Origin: Alphaproteobacteria bacterium
GTDB taxonomy: Bacteria > Pseudomonadota > Alphaproteobacteria > Micropepsales > Micropepsaceae
Assembly: GCA_017983635.1 (NCBI GenBank)
Contig: JAGOBA010000002.1
Span: forward strand, 434,001-498,000
Direction: 5' to 3'
Length of the DNA stretch: 64,000 nt
Shown here: in pieces, positions 1 to 8,720 of the stretch
How the letters are laid out: each line of letters opens with the position of its first letter
How positions within the stretch are numbered: position 1 is the first letter of the stretch
The notes under the pieces: generated by a model
What the model was told of the DNA's origin: nothing
The model's database searches: none
Seen by the model: only the letters and a program-made list of their open reading frames with translations
Made by a program: the position numbers and the translations under genes

Positions 1-1253
1 TCCGCATAGACGAAGTTCTGTGGTGAAATCGAAAAGCCTTCGAGCGCCGTGCGGAACGCCTGCCAATCGCGCGCCCGATTGACGCCGAGCATCGCGGTAA
101 ACTCGTCGCTTGGGTTATGCCCGATCCAGCGCAGCGCAAACATCTCGCCCTCGCGTTTCGGAAAGATCTCGACGTCCGAGAGAATGGGCCCGTAGGGCGT
201 TTCGCGCACCGTGATCTCAGAGTCGAACCACCACCGCGTCTTCACGCTCTCAGTTCGAGTGCTGATTTTCTCGGCCGGCAGCGAACGCACGTCGATCAGG
301 TCGCTCCCCGCTGAGCGCATGTTGGTGCCGCCCCAGGCAATATTCTCGTTGCGCCCAACCGCGACGAACGGAATGCCCGGCACCATCAGCCCGACCATGT
401 GATAGGACGGCGACTTCACGCCGGCCAACACCCAAAGGTTCGGCAGACTGATACCGAGGTGCGGATCGTTCGCGATCATGGCCGCGCCCGTGCCGGTTTT
501 GGCCGCACCGACCGCCATCGAGTTGGAACCCGTCCGGCTCGATGTCGAAAGAAGCCGCGAGAACTCGTTCAGCGCGTGGTTCGAGTTTGCCGTGAAGCTC
601 GGCGCCGAGTTGATGCCTTCCTCAAGCACTTCCCGCCACAGCTTCGGCCACTCCGGCCGGTCGCGGTACTGCATCAAGCGAAACCAGACCAGCCACGACA
701 CGTCGATCGAAGCGAGCCGCCCGACGGTCAAAACCTCTTCGGCCCGCCACGGATCGCGATCGAGCCCGAGCAGCGCATACTCGTGCGGCAACTCTTTTGC
801 CGTCGCTTGGTAGTGATTGACCCCTTCGACGAACGCGTCGAGCCACGCCTTCGTCTCGGCCGGCATCGATGCGTAGACAGCCTTGGACGTCTTGCCCAAG
901 TTCACGGTGCGCAAAGCCTTCTCGATGTCGCTGACTTGCGGGATCGGCCCGGCGACCTCGCTCAAGCGGCCTTGGCTGAGCCGCCGCGCGACCTCCATCT
1001 GCCCCAGCCGCAAATGCGCATGCGCGAGCCCCAAAGCAAAAGCCGCATCGCGATCCGTGCTCGCTTCGATGAAGGGCACCTGCTGCTCGTTCCAGTGGAT
1101 CGTGACCGGCCCGCTCAGCGGCAAGCCTGCCGTCGGGAACATCGCAAGCCGCTCGTCTAAACTCTTCGGCTCGGGCAGCGACGTGAACACCGCACAACTG
1201 GCCAAACCAAAAACCGATATAACTACAAACGTCAGCTGTGCAATTGCACGCAT
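1..1253 (-). CDS. Penicillin acylase-family lipoprotein (3' end cut by window edge)
   Basis: About 417 N-terminal residues are present; the reading frame is still open at base 1. The N-terminus has a hydrophobic signal ending in a lipobox (L-A-S-C, Cys20), so the protein is probably a lipoprotein. Near residue 243 the motif T-G-S-N-S-M-A-V matches the Gly-Ser-Asn autoprocessing site of penicillin acylases, where Ser becomes the N-terminal nucleophile of the beta chain. It is followed by the typical N-D-P-H-L stretch. Family members hydrolyse amide bonds (penicillins, acyl-homoserine lactones, other N-acyl compounds); the substrate here cannot be read from sequence. The gene stands alone, followed upstream by decayed sequence. 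Confidence 0.88.
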   Translation of the reverse strand, partial: MRAIAQLTFVVISVFGLASCAVFTSLPEPKSLDERLAMFPTAGLPLSGPVTIHWNEQQVPFIEASTDRDAAFALGLAHAHLRLGQMEVARRLSQGRLSEVAGPIPQVSDIEKALRTVNLGKTSKAVYASMPAETKAWLDAFVEGVNHYQATAKELPHEYALLGLDRDPWRAEEVLTVGRLASIDVSWLVWFRLMQYRDRPEWPKLWREVLEEGINSAPSFTANSNHALNEFSRLLSTSSRTGSNSMAVGAAKTGTGAAMIANDPHLGISLPNLWVLAGVKSPSYHMVGLMVPGIPFVAVGRNENIAWGGTNMRSAGSDLIDVRSLPAEKISTRTESVKTRWWFDSEITVRETPYGPILSDVEIFPKREGEMFALRWIGHNPSDEFTAMLGVNRARDWQAFRTALEGFSISPQNFVYA

Positions 1254-1323
1254 GTTGGACCCATCACTCTCGCCAGTTCATCAACGAACATACAGTAGTG
1301 CGAGGCGCCCGGATTGGAAGGGC

Positions 1324-1578
1324 TCACCACGGCAGCGTCACCCGATACGCCAATACCCTGCTGTCGTGTTCGAGGCCCGAGTCGTAGTCCCCGTCGGGCA
1401 TCATACCGTCGCGTGTCGCAAAGTCGTTGTCGTTGCCGACGAAGAGCAGCCGCTCTTTGCCCACGATCGGTTTCGCCTTGCGTAGGAATCTGCTTGAACG
1501 AAATCGCGCGCGCCCGAAGCAGACCTTGCCATCGACATGCGGCACGAACGCCGCGGGCGGCGCGATAACACCTGTCAT
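1324..1578 (-). pseudogene. Fragment resembling the C-terminus of an esterase-like phytase-family protein
   Basis: An 84-codon frame whose second half reads like the end of secreted esterase-like phytase proteins: R-L-L-F-V-G-N-D-N-D-F, then a loop and S-R-V-L-A-Y-R-V-T-L-P at the end. There is no signal peptide or catalytic part, and the first codon overlaps the stop of the next fragment upstream (ATGA). I read it as a decayed remnant. The family assignment rests on a short motif only. Confidence 0.35.
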
Positions 1579-1724
1579 GCGGCATCGGCGGCGAAGCAGT
1601 AGATGTTGGCCGCAAACTCATCGCTCACGAACATCCGCCCGTCCCGCGTGGCGGCGGGCAGGCGGCCTAAGGCCAACAAGCGATAGGGCTTTTCGGTTTG
1701 GTTCGCGTTCATGGGCACGGCCAT
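1575..1724 (-). pseudogene. Fragment resembling the C-terminus of a PQQ-dependent sugar dehydrogenase
   Basis: A 49-codon frame containing D-G-R-M-F-V-S-D-E followed by A-N-I-Y. This resembles the last blade strand of sorbosone/glucose dehydrogenase-like beta-propellers (D-G-x-L-x-V-S-D-D-x-x-x-x-I-Y). No N-terminal propeller is present nearby. It is most simply a relic. The rest of the 1254-1834 interval shows nothing else I can support. Confidence 0.3.
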
Positions 1725-1834
1725 AGCCCAATTCGGACGCTACGGCACTTGACGGCGCCGGGTCATTTGCGCGTGAATGATACCCGCGTGAGGGGAATTG
1801 GGGTTCCGCCCACGCAACGGGGTGGGGACGTGCC

Positions 1835-2353
1835 ATGTGGGGGCGCATTTCTCTGATCGCTGTCCTTTGGACGGCCGCAAGCTTCATCGCGACGGCGCAA
1901 GCGCCGGGCGAAGCCGTGACGATTCCGCTGGGCGCGCCGAAGCCCGCCGCCGAGCCGATCGCGCCCTTGGCCATGCAGACCCCCGAGCCAAAACCCAAAC
2001 CGAAAACCGAAAAGACGCTCGAGCCTGGCGAGATGATGCCCGTCAACGACGTGCCGAAGAACGCGGTGATCTCGGCCCGCGACGGCAAGCCGCCGTCCTT
2101 CCGCTGCTTCGTGCGCGACGTGATGGCGTTCTACGACCGCACGCACGTGCGCTGCTATAACAAGGTCAACAATCGTATCAACTTCTTCGCCGTCGACACC
2201 GCCCAGCCGATTGCGGCCACGCTGCTGCAAAAGTCGTTGAGCGCGATGCAAACCGGTAAGCCCATCATCATCACCTTTGCCCCCGCAACCGACCTCAACC
2301 CCTCGAACTGCGACCGCAAAGACTGCCGCCGCCTGATCGACGTGGTGAACTGA
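1835..2353 (+). CDS. Secreted hypothetical protein
   Basis: 172 residues with an N-terminal signal peptide ending near A-T-A-Q-A, a Pro/Lys-rich linker (about residues 50-65) and a compact C-terminal domain of roughly 100 residues. The domain has four Cys (F-R-C-F, R-C-Y-N, N-C-D-R-K-D-C), suggesting two disulfides in the periplasm. I do not recognise the family. It lies upstream of the lytic transglycosylase gene on the same strand, so co-transcription is possible but unproven. Confidence 0.65.
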   Translation: MWGRISLIAVLWTAASFIATAQAPGEAVTIPLGAPKPAAEPIAPLAMQTPEPKPKPKTEKTLEPGEMMPVNDVPKNAVISARDGKPPSFRCFVRDVMAFYDRTHVRCYNKVNNRINFFAVDTAQPIAATLLQKSLSAMQTGKPIIITFAPATDLNPSNCDRKDCRRLIDVVN

Positions 2354-2445
2354 GCGAATCCACGGACCGACTTGCCTCCCAACCACCCGCAGTCCATTCT
2401 TGCGGTGCCTTGCGCCCCCAACCCCGGCAAGACGAGCTCGACCAC

Positions 2446-4446
2446 GTGACCAACAACAGGCCGAACCTCCTTGTGCGGGCCGCAATATGCGCCGCCATTT
2501 CACTGCTGGCGCTAGGTGCAACCCAAGCCGACGAAACATCGCCCAACGCCAAACAACTCGAGGCCCTCGCCAAAGCCTTCGCGGCACAGGATGCGAAGGA
2601 TTGGGCCGGCGCGAAGGCGCTCGCGGAAAAGCAACCCGCCGTCGTTCGCGAGCTCGTGCAATGGCGCTACCTCTCGTCGCCAACCTCCGGCGCCAAGTTC
2701 GACGAGATCGATGCCTTTCTCTCCGCGCACACGAACTGGCCCGGGCGCTCGGCGATCGTGCAGCGCGGCGAGGAAACGCTAATCACTGAGGCATTGGTCG
2801 AAACAAAAGGCCCTGCCTGGTTCAAGTCCCGTCAGCCGCGCACCAACGCCGGCTGCCTCGCCTGGTCGAAATTCCAATTCGCGCACGAGCAAAAGCCGGA
2901 GGCTCTCTCCGGCATCAGACGCTGCTGGCTGGCGCTCACGCTGAGCCTCGCCGACTACCAAGACTGGATCAACACGACACAGACGCCGCTCATCGAGAGC
3001 GACCACCTCGCCCGCGCCGACACCGCATTGTGGAACCGCAATGTTGTCGCGGCGCGCGAACTCGCCGTGCTGCTGCCGCCGAAGCTGCAGTCCCTGGTGA
3101 CCGCCAGAGCCGACATTCAAGCCGGCAAAGAGATCGACGTTGACGACGCCGTCGATGACGCGCCCACGCCCGCCTGGGCCGCGAGCCTCCTCTACGATGA
3201 AGCCGTGCGCCTGCGAAAGGCCGGCAAGACGGATGACGCTTGGTCGATGCTGATCAAGGCCGACAGGACCGCGGCGCTCCCGCCCGCCTACGCGCAAGCT
3301 TGGTGGAGCGAACACAATCTCCAAGCCCGCACCGCGCGCGACGCCGGCGAACTAGACACCGCCTACAAAATCGCCTCGCGCTCGCGCCTCACCCCCGACG
3401 TCAACATCGCGGCATATCTGGACGCGGAGTTCCTCGCCGGTTGGATCGCTCTCCGTGATCTTGACGCGCCGAAGAAAGCGCTCACCCACTTTCAGAATCT
3501 GGAAGCGGCGGCGAAGTCGCCCATCACCCGCGCCCGCGCCGACTACTGGAAAGCGCAAGCGCTCATCGCGCGCGACCAGGACGCGAAGGCGCAACAAGCA
3601 CTCGCCGAAGCGGCCGCGGAACCAAACGCGTTTTATGGCCGCCTTGCGTTTGAGTCGTTGAAAGAGCCGCCACCCGCTGCGAGCCCCACGCCCAAGCCGT
3701 CCGCCACAACGGCTAGCGAGAACGTCGAAGAACTTCTCCAAGCCACGGCGACGCTGATCCTCATCGGCGACATCCGTCGCGCCAACGCGTTCGCGAATGC
3801 CGCGATCGACGGCTGCCAATCGACCGCCTGCGCCACGGCGCTCAGTGAGCGCTTGACCAAACTCGGCAACACCTACGGCGCCGTGCGCAGCGCGAAGAAG
3901 GCGCAGACGCTCGGCGTCGTGCGGCCGGACCAACTCTATCCGCTGATCGACTTGCCAGCCGCCTGCACCGCGTCCGGCGTGCCGCCCACGCTCATCCTCG
4001 CGCTAATCCGCCAAGAGAGCGAGTTCGATCCCGCCGCCGTCAGCAACGCCAACGCCCGCGGTCTGATGCAACTCTTGCCCTCAACCGCGCAAGACGTCGC
4101 CCGCCGCTATGCCATCCCCTTCGCCGGCGCGAACGACCTGCACAAGCCCGAAACCAATCTGGCGCTCGGCTGCTATCACGTGAAAGACCTGCTCGATGCG
4201 CTGAACGGTTCCTGGCCGCTCGCCATCGCGGGCTACAACGCCGGCAAAGCGCGTGTCTTAAGCTGGGTCACCGCCCACGGCGATCCGCGCGATCCAAAGA
4301 CGAGCGTCATCGACTGGATCGAAGCCATCCCCTTCGACGAAACCCGCAACTACGTCATGCGCGTCCTCGAAAACCATCTCGCCTACAAAACCCGCCGCGC
4401 CGAACCGCTCCAGCCGCAAGAGCTGAACCAGACGCTGCGCCGCTGA
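2446..4446 (+). CDS. Soluble-type lytic murein transglycosylase
   Basis: Cleaves the glycan strands of peptidoglycan in the periplasm, forming 1,6-anhydromuramoyl ends. From the GTG at 2446 the protein has 666 residues: a signal peptide ending near A-T-Q-A-D, a long alpha-helical superhelix (about 30-480) like the Slt U/L domains, and a C-terminal GH23 domain. The latter holds R-Q-E-S-E-F-D with the catalytic Glu, G-L-M-Q-L-L-P-S-T-A and A-G-Y-N-A-G. A TTG 12 codons upstream is an alternative start, but the signal peptide fits the GTG better. It ends 6 bp from the convergent FAD oxidoreductase gene. Confidence 0.92.
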   Translation: MTNNRPNLLVRAAICAAISLLALGATQADETSPNAKQLEALAKAFAAQDAKDWAGAKALAEKQPAVVRELVQWRYLSSPTSGAKFDEIDAFLSAHTNWPGRSAIVQRGEETLITEALVETKGPAWFKSRQPRTNAGCLAWSKFQFAHEQKPEALSGIRRCWLALTLSLADYQDWINTTQTPLIESDHLARADTALWNRNVVAARELAVLLPPKLQSLVTARADIQAGKEIDVDDAVDDAPTPAWAASLLYDEAVRLRKAGKTDDAWSMLIKADRTAALPPAYAQAWWSEHNLQARTARDAGELDTAYKIASRSRLTPDVNIAAYLDAEFLAGWIALRDLDAPKKALTHFQNLEAAAKSPITRARADYWKAQALIARDQDAKAQQALAEAAAEPNAFYGRLAFESLKEPPPAASPTPKPSATTASENVEELLQATATLILIGDIRRANAFANAAIDGCQSTACATALSERLTKLGNTYGAVRSAKKAQTLGVVRPDQLYPLIDLPAACTASGVPPTLILALIRQESEFDPAAVSNANARGLMQLLPSTAQDVARRYAIPFAGANDLHKPETNLALGCYHVKDLLDALNGSWPLAIAGYNAGKARVLSWVTAHGDPRDPKTSVIDWIEAIPFDETRNYVMRVLENHLAYKTRRAEPLQPQELNQTLRR

Positions 4447-4452
4447 GCAGGC

Positions 4453-5694
4453 CTACGCCGCCAGCAGCGCGTCCAGCGCGGCTTCGTCGAACGCTTCTGC
4501 CGGCATCGTGTCCGGGCCGGCGATCGGTGCCAACAACAGCCCTGTTAGCATCGGGTTCGTGAACGCGCTTTGCATCAGCTTCATTCGCCGTTCGCGGGCG
4601 CGGGAGTCGAACTCGCAGTCGCGCGCCGCCGTCAACTTCGCCGAAAGCCGCAACCGGCGCAACAGCTCGCGCCGCGCAATGCCGTAGCTCGCAAACGCTT
4701 CGACCGACCAATCGCTGGAGCCCTTTAAGATGTCGCTCACCATGCGCACGTCGCGATGCGTGATCGACAAGCCCTGCCCGATGATCGGATCGTTGTGTCC
4801 GGCCGCGTCGCCGATCGCGACCACGCCCGCCACGTAAGGCGCATCGCACCACGTGTCGTTGTTCGGATAGACGAAGCAGTTGCTCGCAGGTCTGGCGTTC
4901 GCGATCGCCTCCGACTGCGGCACGCAGGCCAAGCGGAACGCGTCGACGAAGCGCTGCTGCGCCCCGTCGCCCATGAAGCGCTCCTTGTCGTCGAGTGCCG
5001 CACCCAAATAGAGCCGCGCCTTGCCGTCGCCTTGCGGGAAGACGAAGAAATTCACGTTCCCGGCGACGCCGATCGTCTGCTTCTCGGCCGGCCACCCATC
5101 GATGCCATCGACCAGCATGCCCGAGAACCAATGATGCACGGGGTCCGCCTCGTGATGGATCCCAACCTGTTGAAGCGTCTTGCCGTGCCGCCCATCTGCC
5201 GCAACGACAAGCCGCGGCTTGAGCTCGTGCGCCACGCCTAGATGCTCGAACGTCACCACCGGCTGAGCCCCCGCCGTCACCCGCGTCTTGCGCACGCCGC
5301 GCAAAAACGTGGCGCCCGCAGCGACCGCCGCGTCATCCAAAATTCCGCACAGCCGCGGATGCCCAATCGCAAGTGCGCCGCCGCTGCCCGGCGCAAGCGC
5401 GGTCAGGTCGATCGGCATCGCCTCCGCCATCTCGATCGGCAGATCTTCGTCGTAGCTGACATGCCGCGTGATGTGATGCGCCCCGTGCGACCGATAGAGC
5501 TCGTAAAGGCCAAGCTGCTTCGCTTCCAACACGCCCCACGGCGACAGCCACTCGCCGCGCACGACGTCGCGATGCTCCTCGGTGATCTCGATCATCACGA
5601 CCGAGTATCCGGCGCGCGCCATCACCGTCGAAAACGCCCCACCCGCAATCCCGCCCCCCACAACGACCAAATCCGGGTTCTGAATGCCGCCCAT
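4453..5694 (-). CDS. FAD-dependent monooxygenase/oxidoreductase
   Basis: 413 residues. The N-terminal dinucleotide fold V-V-G-G-G-I-A-G binds FAD, and G-D-A-A-G-H-N-D-P near residue 300 matches the second FAD motif of PHBH-type flavoprotein hydroxylases and geranylgeranyl-reductase-like enzymes. The substrate is not predictable. A clear GAGGA ribosome-binding site precedes the ATG. The gene is monocistronic and convergent with the lytic transglycosylase gene. Confidence 0.85.
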   Translation of the reverse strand: MGGIQNPDLVVVGGGIAGGAFSTVMARAGYSVVMIEITEEHRDVVRGEWLSPWGVLEAKQLGLYELYRSHGAHHITRHVSYDEDLPIEMAEAMPIDLTALAPGSGGALAIGHPRLCGILDDAAVAAGATFLRGVRKTRVTAGAQPVVTFEHLGVAHELKPRLVVAADGRHGKTLQQVGIHHEADPVHHWFSGMLVDGIDGWPAEKQTIGVAGNVNFFVFPQGDGKARLYLGAALDDKERFMGDGAQQRFVDAFRLACVPQSEAIANARPASNCFVYPNNDTWCDAPYVAGVVAIGDAAGHNDPIIGQGLSITHRDVRMVSDILKGSSDWSVEAFASYGIARRELLRRLRLSAKLTAARDCEFDSRARERRMKLMQSAFTNPMLTGLLLAPIAGPDTMPAEAFDEAALDALLAA

Positions 5695-5927
5695 AACGTC
5701 CTCGCTCGTATAACGGGGCGACGTTATCTCTGAATCATGGGCGACGGCTAGACCCGGCAGAAGGGTTCACCACAAAGCGCAAGTGTGCGCGAAAGGTTCA
5801 CGAAGAAGGGGTCTCACACGATGCCACGATGTGGTGCTGCCTTCGGCGCGAAGCGCCAGTCCGACTCTGATTGCGCGCTAACTTCGCCGCTTCGCGGTGA
5901 GAATCTTCCTTTGCCACAACCCCGAGC

Positions 5928-6174
5928 TCAATCGGGATCAAGCTGCGATTCGAAATCCATCCGCTGGTGAAGGACGCGCACGACCGATACGCCCTCGCTC
6001 GTGCGCTTGAAGAAAATGACATGCCCCCCGACGTTCTGACGCCGGTAGCCTTTTCGAATGTGATCGGCGGTTCGGCCGTGTGAAGGGTTCTCGGCCAGAA
6101 TCTCCATCGCATCGATCAGCCCGGATTTCTTCCAGGTCGCGCTCTGCGCGCGGCGTAAGCCGATACTCAGCCAT
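5928..6174 (-). pseudogene. parE: parE-type toxin gene with internal deletion and frameshift
   Basis: The first 18 codons read M-A-E-Y-R-L-T-P-R-A-E-R-D-L-E-E-I, the usual ParE N-terminus. The frame then shifts. The C-terminal half continues in another frame as I-L-A-E-N-P-S-H-G-R, then G-Y-R-R-Q-N-V-G-G-H-V-I-F-F and R-V-L-H-Q-R-M-D, ending with TGA at 5928-5930. About 25-30 residues of helix 1-2 expected between the halves are missing, so no full-length toxin can be made. The start overlaps the end of parD by 8 bp, as in intact parDE operons. Confidence 0.8.
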
Positions 6175-6427
6175 TGCGGCGCTTCGGCCGCCGCTTGCCC
6201 TTCATCCGCGCCTTGAACGCGTCTCGATCAAACGATCGCGCCGCACCGCTCGTCTCACCCTCGACAAGCGCCGTGCGCAGCGCCGTCAGTCTCATACTGC
6301 GCTCCTCAAGCAGGCGCAGCCCGGCGCGGACGACTTCGCTGGCCGAGCCGAACCGGCCCGACGTGACCTGGGCATCGACAAAATCGGCAAAGTGATCGCC
6401 CAGTGAAATCGAAGTGTTCTTGGCCAT
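6167..6427 (-). CDS. parD: ParD-type antitoxin
   Basis: 86 residues starting M-A-K-N-T-S-I-S-L-G-D-H-F, a CopG/ParD-type ribbon-helix-helix N-terminus. S-A-S-E-V-V-R-A-G-L-R-L-L-E-E follows, typical of type II antitoxins, and the C-terminal tail would normally wrap the ParE toxin. It overlaps the downstream toxin gene, which is broken here, so this is an orphan antitoxin. A palindrome just upstream is a likely autoregulatory site. I chose the ATG at 6427 because family members start at this point; an upstream in-frame start adds unrelated residues. Confidence 0.88.
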   Translation of the reverse strand: MAKNTSISLGDHFADFVDAQVTSGRFGSASEVVRAGLRLLEERSMRLTALRTALVEGETSGAARSFDRDAFKARMKGKRRPKRRNG

Positions 6428-6436
6428 GAGCCCGAT

Positions 6437-6450
6437 AGTACCAAGGTACT
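6437..6450. promoter_or_regulatory. Candidate ParD operator palindrome
   Basis: AGTACC-AA-GGTACT is a perfect 6-bp inverted repeat 10 bp upstream of the parD start. An overlapping imperfect palindrome is centred on GTAC. Ribbon-helix-helix antitoxins autoregulate through such sites. Binding is inferred. Confidence 0.5.
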
Positions 6451-6465
6451 TTGGCAAGACCGCCC

Positions 6466-6540
6466 TCACGCCGCCCAAAGCGCCAGCTCTTCGCCGATCG
6501 CACGCGCGACCGCAGGCCGCGCCGCCAACACCGCGCCACT
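6466..6540 (-). pseudogene. Possible relic of a glutathione S-transferase C-terminus
   Basis: A short minus-strand frame between luxR-like and parD reads A-A-R-P-A-V-A-R-A-I followed by about ten residues and TGA. It resembles the last helix of GSTs (A-R-P-A-V-Q-R-A-L). No other GST sequence is present here. Low confidence because the motif is short and compositionally simple. Confidence 0.22.
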
Positions 6541-6543
6541 ACT

Positions 6544-7269
6544 CTAGACCGTGATGATCCGCTCGTTCAGCGCCTTGGTGATCGCTTGGATCCGCGACTT
6601 CGCGTTGAGCTTCGTTTTCGCGTTGTCGATGTGGAACCGCACCGTACGCGCGCTGATGCCGAGCCGGCCGCTCGCCTGGCCATCGGTTTCGCCGCCGGCG
6701 ATCGCACGCAGGCATTGGACTTCGCGCGCCGACAACGCGTAGGGCGTCATCGGCGCCTTGTCGCTCAGCATTTCCCTGTAGCGCGCGAACGCCGCGTGCG
6801 AAAGAACTTGCAGCATCGCCCGTGTGAGCGGCGACGTGTCCGGCTTCAAGCCGCCGAAGATAAACCCGGCGAGCGGCTCGTCGCCGCTATAGACCGGCAC
6901 GATCAACCCGTCCCCCCGCTTCACGACATCCGCGAACAGATCGGTCCACTTTCCGGTCGTCGCCGGATTGTCGCGCAACTCGGAGAGCAAGAACGTTTCC
7001 GGCGATCGCAGCGCCCGCTCGACAAACGGCGCTGAGGCATAGGTGTAGGTCCGGTCGATCACGGGCGCCACGTGCGGCGCGTCGGTGTAAAACGTCGCGT
7101 CTGTTGCGCCGCCGGCAAGCCGGGCGGCGTCAACGCCGGCCAAATGCGTGTAACCGAACGGCGCGGCGAAAGTCTTGAGGCAGACCCAGATCTCAGCAGC
7201 CGTGGCCGCGTTTCTGATCTTGCCGAGCGCATCGGCAAAGCGCAGATTGATGTCACTCATGTGCTCCAT
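6544..7269 (-). CDS. LuxR-family transcriptional regulator (solo)
   Basis: 241 residues: an N-terminal autoinducer-binding-like domain (about 15-165) and a C-terminal LuxR helix-turn-helix (about 175-240) with L-S-A-R-E-V-Q-C-L and G-I-S-A-R-T-V-R-F-H. The canonical Trp/Tyr/Asp residues that hold acyl-homoserine lactones are not evident, and no luxI-type synthase lies in the window. It may therefore sense another ligand or none. A second ATG three codons in (7260) is an equally good start. No target can be assigned. Confidence 0.85.
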   Translation of the reverse strand: MEHMSDINLRFADALGKIRNAATAAEIWVCLKTFAAPFGYTHLAGVDAARLAGGATDATFYTDAPHVAPVIDRTYTYASAPFVERALRSPETFLLSELRDNPATTGKWTDLFADVVKRGDGLIVPVYSGDEPLAGFIFGGLKPDTSPLTRAMLQVLSHAAFARYREMLSDKAPMTPYALSAREVQCLRAIAGGETDGQASGRLGISARTVRFHIDNAKTKLNAKSRIQAITKALNERIITV

Positions 7270-7350
7270 CCATCATCGCCTAGCCATGAGCCTACGCCTG
7301 CCGTCCCGCGCTGTCACCGCCAATAATTGGCGCCGTCGCGTGAAATAACT

Positions 7351-7932
7351 CTAAACCAACCGCCTCTCCAGTCCGGTCCGAACGGCCGCCCACTCCTCGG
7401 CGAGCACGCTGAAATAGACCGTGTCGCGGACATACCCATCGGGCATGACCATATGCCGGCGCAACGTGCCCTCCTCGCGCGCGCCCAGCTTGGCGATCGC
7501 TGCCCGCGAGCGCAAGTTGCGCGCGTCGCACTTGAGCTCGATCCGGTTCAGCTTGAGCGCCTCGAACCCAAACTGAAACAGCAAAAGCTTGCACGACGGG
7601 TTGACCGGCCCGCCCCACGCCTCACGCGCGTACCACGTGTGCCCGATTTCGACCCGCTTGTGCGCGAGTTCGATGTTGAGATAGCGCGTCGATCCGACGA
7701 TGCGCGCATCGCTAAGCCGTCGCACCGTGAACGCCAGTTCGCGTTCGCCGGTGCTCACCGAAGTCGTCCAGTCGAACCACCGGTCGAACCCGCTACCGCT
7801 GATATCGGCCGGCATATAGGCAAAGAGCGCCTGATCCCCCGCCGCCGCCGCATGCAACCCCTCGCGATGCACCGCCGCGTGCGGCTCCAAGCGCACGAAT
7901 CCATTCTCAAGCGTTTTGGCTTCGATCCGCAT
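7351..7932 (-). CDS. GNAT-family N-acetyltransferase (RimJ/RimL-like)
   Basis: 193 residues from the ATG at 7932. The pattern is that of RimJ/RimL-type acetyltransferases: L-E-P-H near the start, V-G-S-T-R-Y-L-N-I, E-I-G-H-T-W-Y, and the C-terminal N-x-R-S-R-A-A-I-A-K-L-G-A with E-G-T-L-R-R-H. The last part contains the acetyl-CoA-binding region. The acceptor is unknown. The gene is transcribed alone, away from the membrane-protein gene upstream. Confidence 0.85.
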   Translation of the reverse strand: MRIEAKTLENGFVRLEPHAAVHREGLHAAAAGDQALFAYMPADISGSGFDRWFDWTTSVSTGERELAFTVRRLSDARIVGSTRYLNIELAHKRVEIGHTWYAREAWGGPVNPSCKLLLFQFGFEALKLNRIELKCDARNLRSRAAIAKLGAREEGTLRRHMVMPDGYVRDTVYFSVLAEEWAAVRTGLERRLV

Positions 7933-7999
7933 TGTCGCTCCCAATCAGGCGCACCTTCAATTCAGGTTCTTCATCGCGGCTTTGCGTGGGACATCTTTC

Positions 8000-8512
8000 T
8001 CACGCCGCGCGCAGAGCCTTCTTCAAGACGTCGGTCAGCCATGGCTCGTCCTCGCGTCGACTGCTGTACGCCATGACCCACATGATGCCCACGAGCGCTG
8101 CCGGCACGGCAAGGCCGATCAGTGACTCCGCGCTCGGGTGCGCAACGACAAAGCCCAACACGCTAGCAAGCATTGCAAGGGCGACGGCAAACCAAGCCAG
8201 CACGAAGATCGTCATCACAGCGCCAAGGCCGATCGCACCCGACACACGCGTTCCTTTGCCCTCCGCCGTGAGTTTGGCAACAATGTACGTCTCGAACTGG
8301 CTCCCCGAGAACAGCTGCCGACGCCGGCGAAACCAAAATCTGTCGCCTCTAACCCGGCCATGAACGGTGAGATCGAAGCGGAACAGCGTCATCAACGTGC
8401 GCTGCACCTCTGCGACCGGTAGCGGCGAGTTCAACTCGAGCCGCCGCCGCATCAGCATGATGTCCGAGAGATCAATCAGCCAGCTTGGCATTGGAGAGGC
8501 TTGATCGCGCAT
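8000..8512 (-). CDS. Hypothetical membrane protein
   Basis: 170 residues. The soluble N-terminal part (about 1-95) is rich in Arg and aromatic residues (F-W-F-R-R-R-R-Q). Two strongly hydrophobic segments follow, around 100-125 and 135-155, with a short charged C-terminus. I do not recognise the family. The start may be the first ATG (8512) or the one at codon 8 (8491). A LexA-like site lies 19 bp upstream of the first ATG but overlaps a promoter pointing the other way. Confidence 0.6.
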   Translation of the reverse strand: MRDQASPMPSWLIDLSDIMLMRRRLELNSPLPVAEVQRTLMTLFRFDLTVHGRVRGDRFWFRRRRQLFSGSQFETYIVAKLTAEGKGTRVSGAIGLGAVMTIFVLAWFAVALAMLASVLGFVVAHPSAESLIGLAVPAALVGIMWVMAYSSRREDEPWLTDVLKKALRAA

Positions 8513-8545
8513 TGACTCTTGCCACAGTATGTTCTAGTATTGTTC
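8512..8545 (+). promoter_or_regulatory. Candidate LexA-controlled sigma-70 promoter
   Basis: TTGACT (8512-8517), a 17-bp spacer and TAGTAT (8535-8540) form a good sigma-70 promoter on the + strand. GTTC-N7-GTTC (8531-8545), the alphaproteobacterial LexA box, overlaps the -10 element, as expected for repression. Transcription would run into 8547-8720, where I find no recognisable gene; the ATG at 8549 opens a frame without family features that then runs antisense to the SdhAF4-like gene. Confidence 0.5.
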
Positions 8546-8720
8546 CAATGCTGAAATCGCTCGCCCGCACGATCTCGATCCCAGAACTGAGCGAGCCCCA
8601 TTCCCGTAACAAGTTACATCCATGTAGCGGCCGAGTTACGCAATTTTTGGCTCAAATCGGCCACTGTTACGCTGTTTCGGGTCAGTTTATGCTGTTTTCT
8701 GCGCCATTCGTGGCTAAGCC

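Noticed and set aside
5695..5927. Gene or RNA in the gap between the FAD oxidoreductase and parE remnant
   Set aside because: Short frames only, no ribosome-binding site or fold I could support.
6544..7269. Quorum-sensing LuxR with AHL synthase partner
   Set aside because: No luxI-type gene in the window and the AHL-contact residues are not evident.
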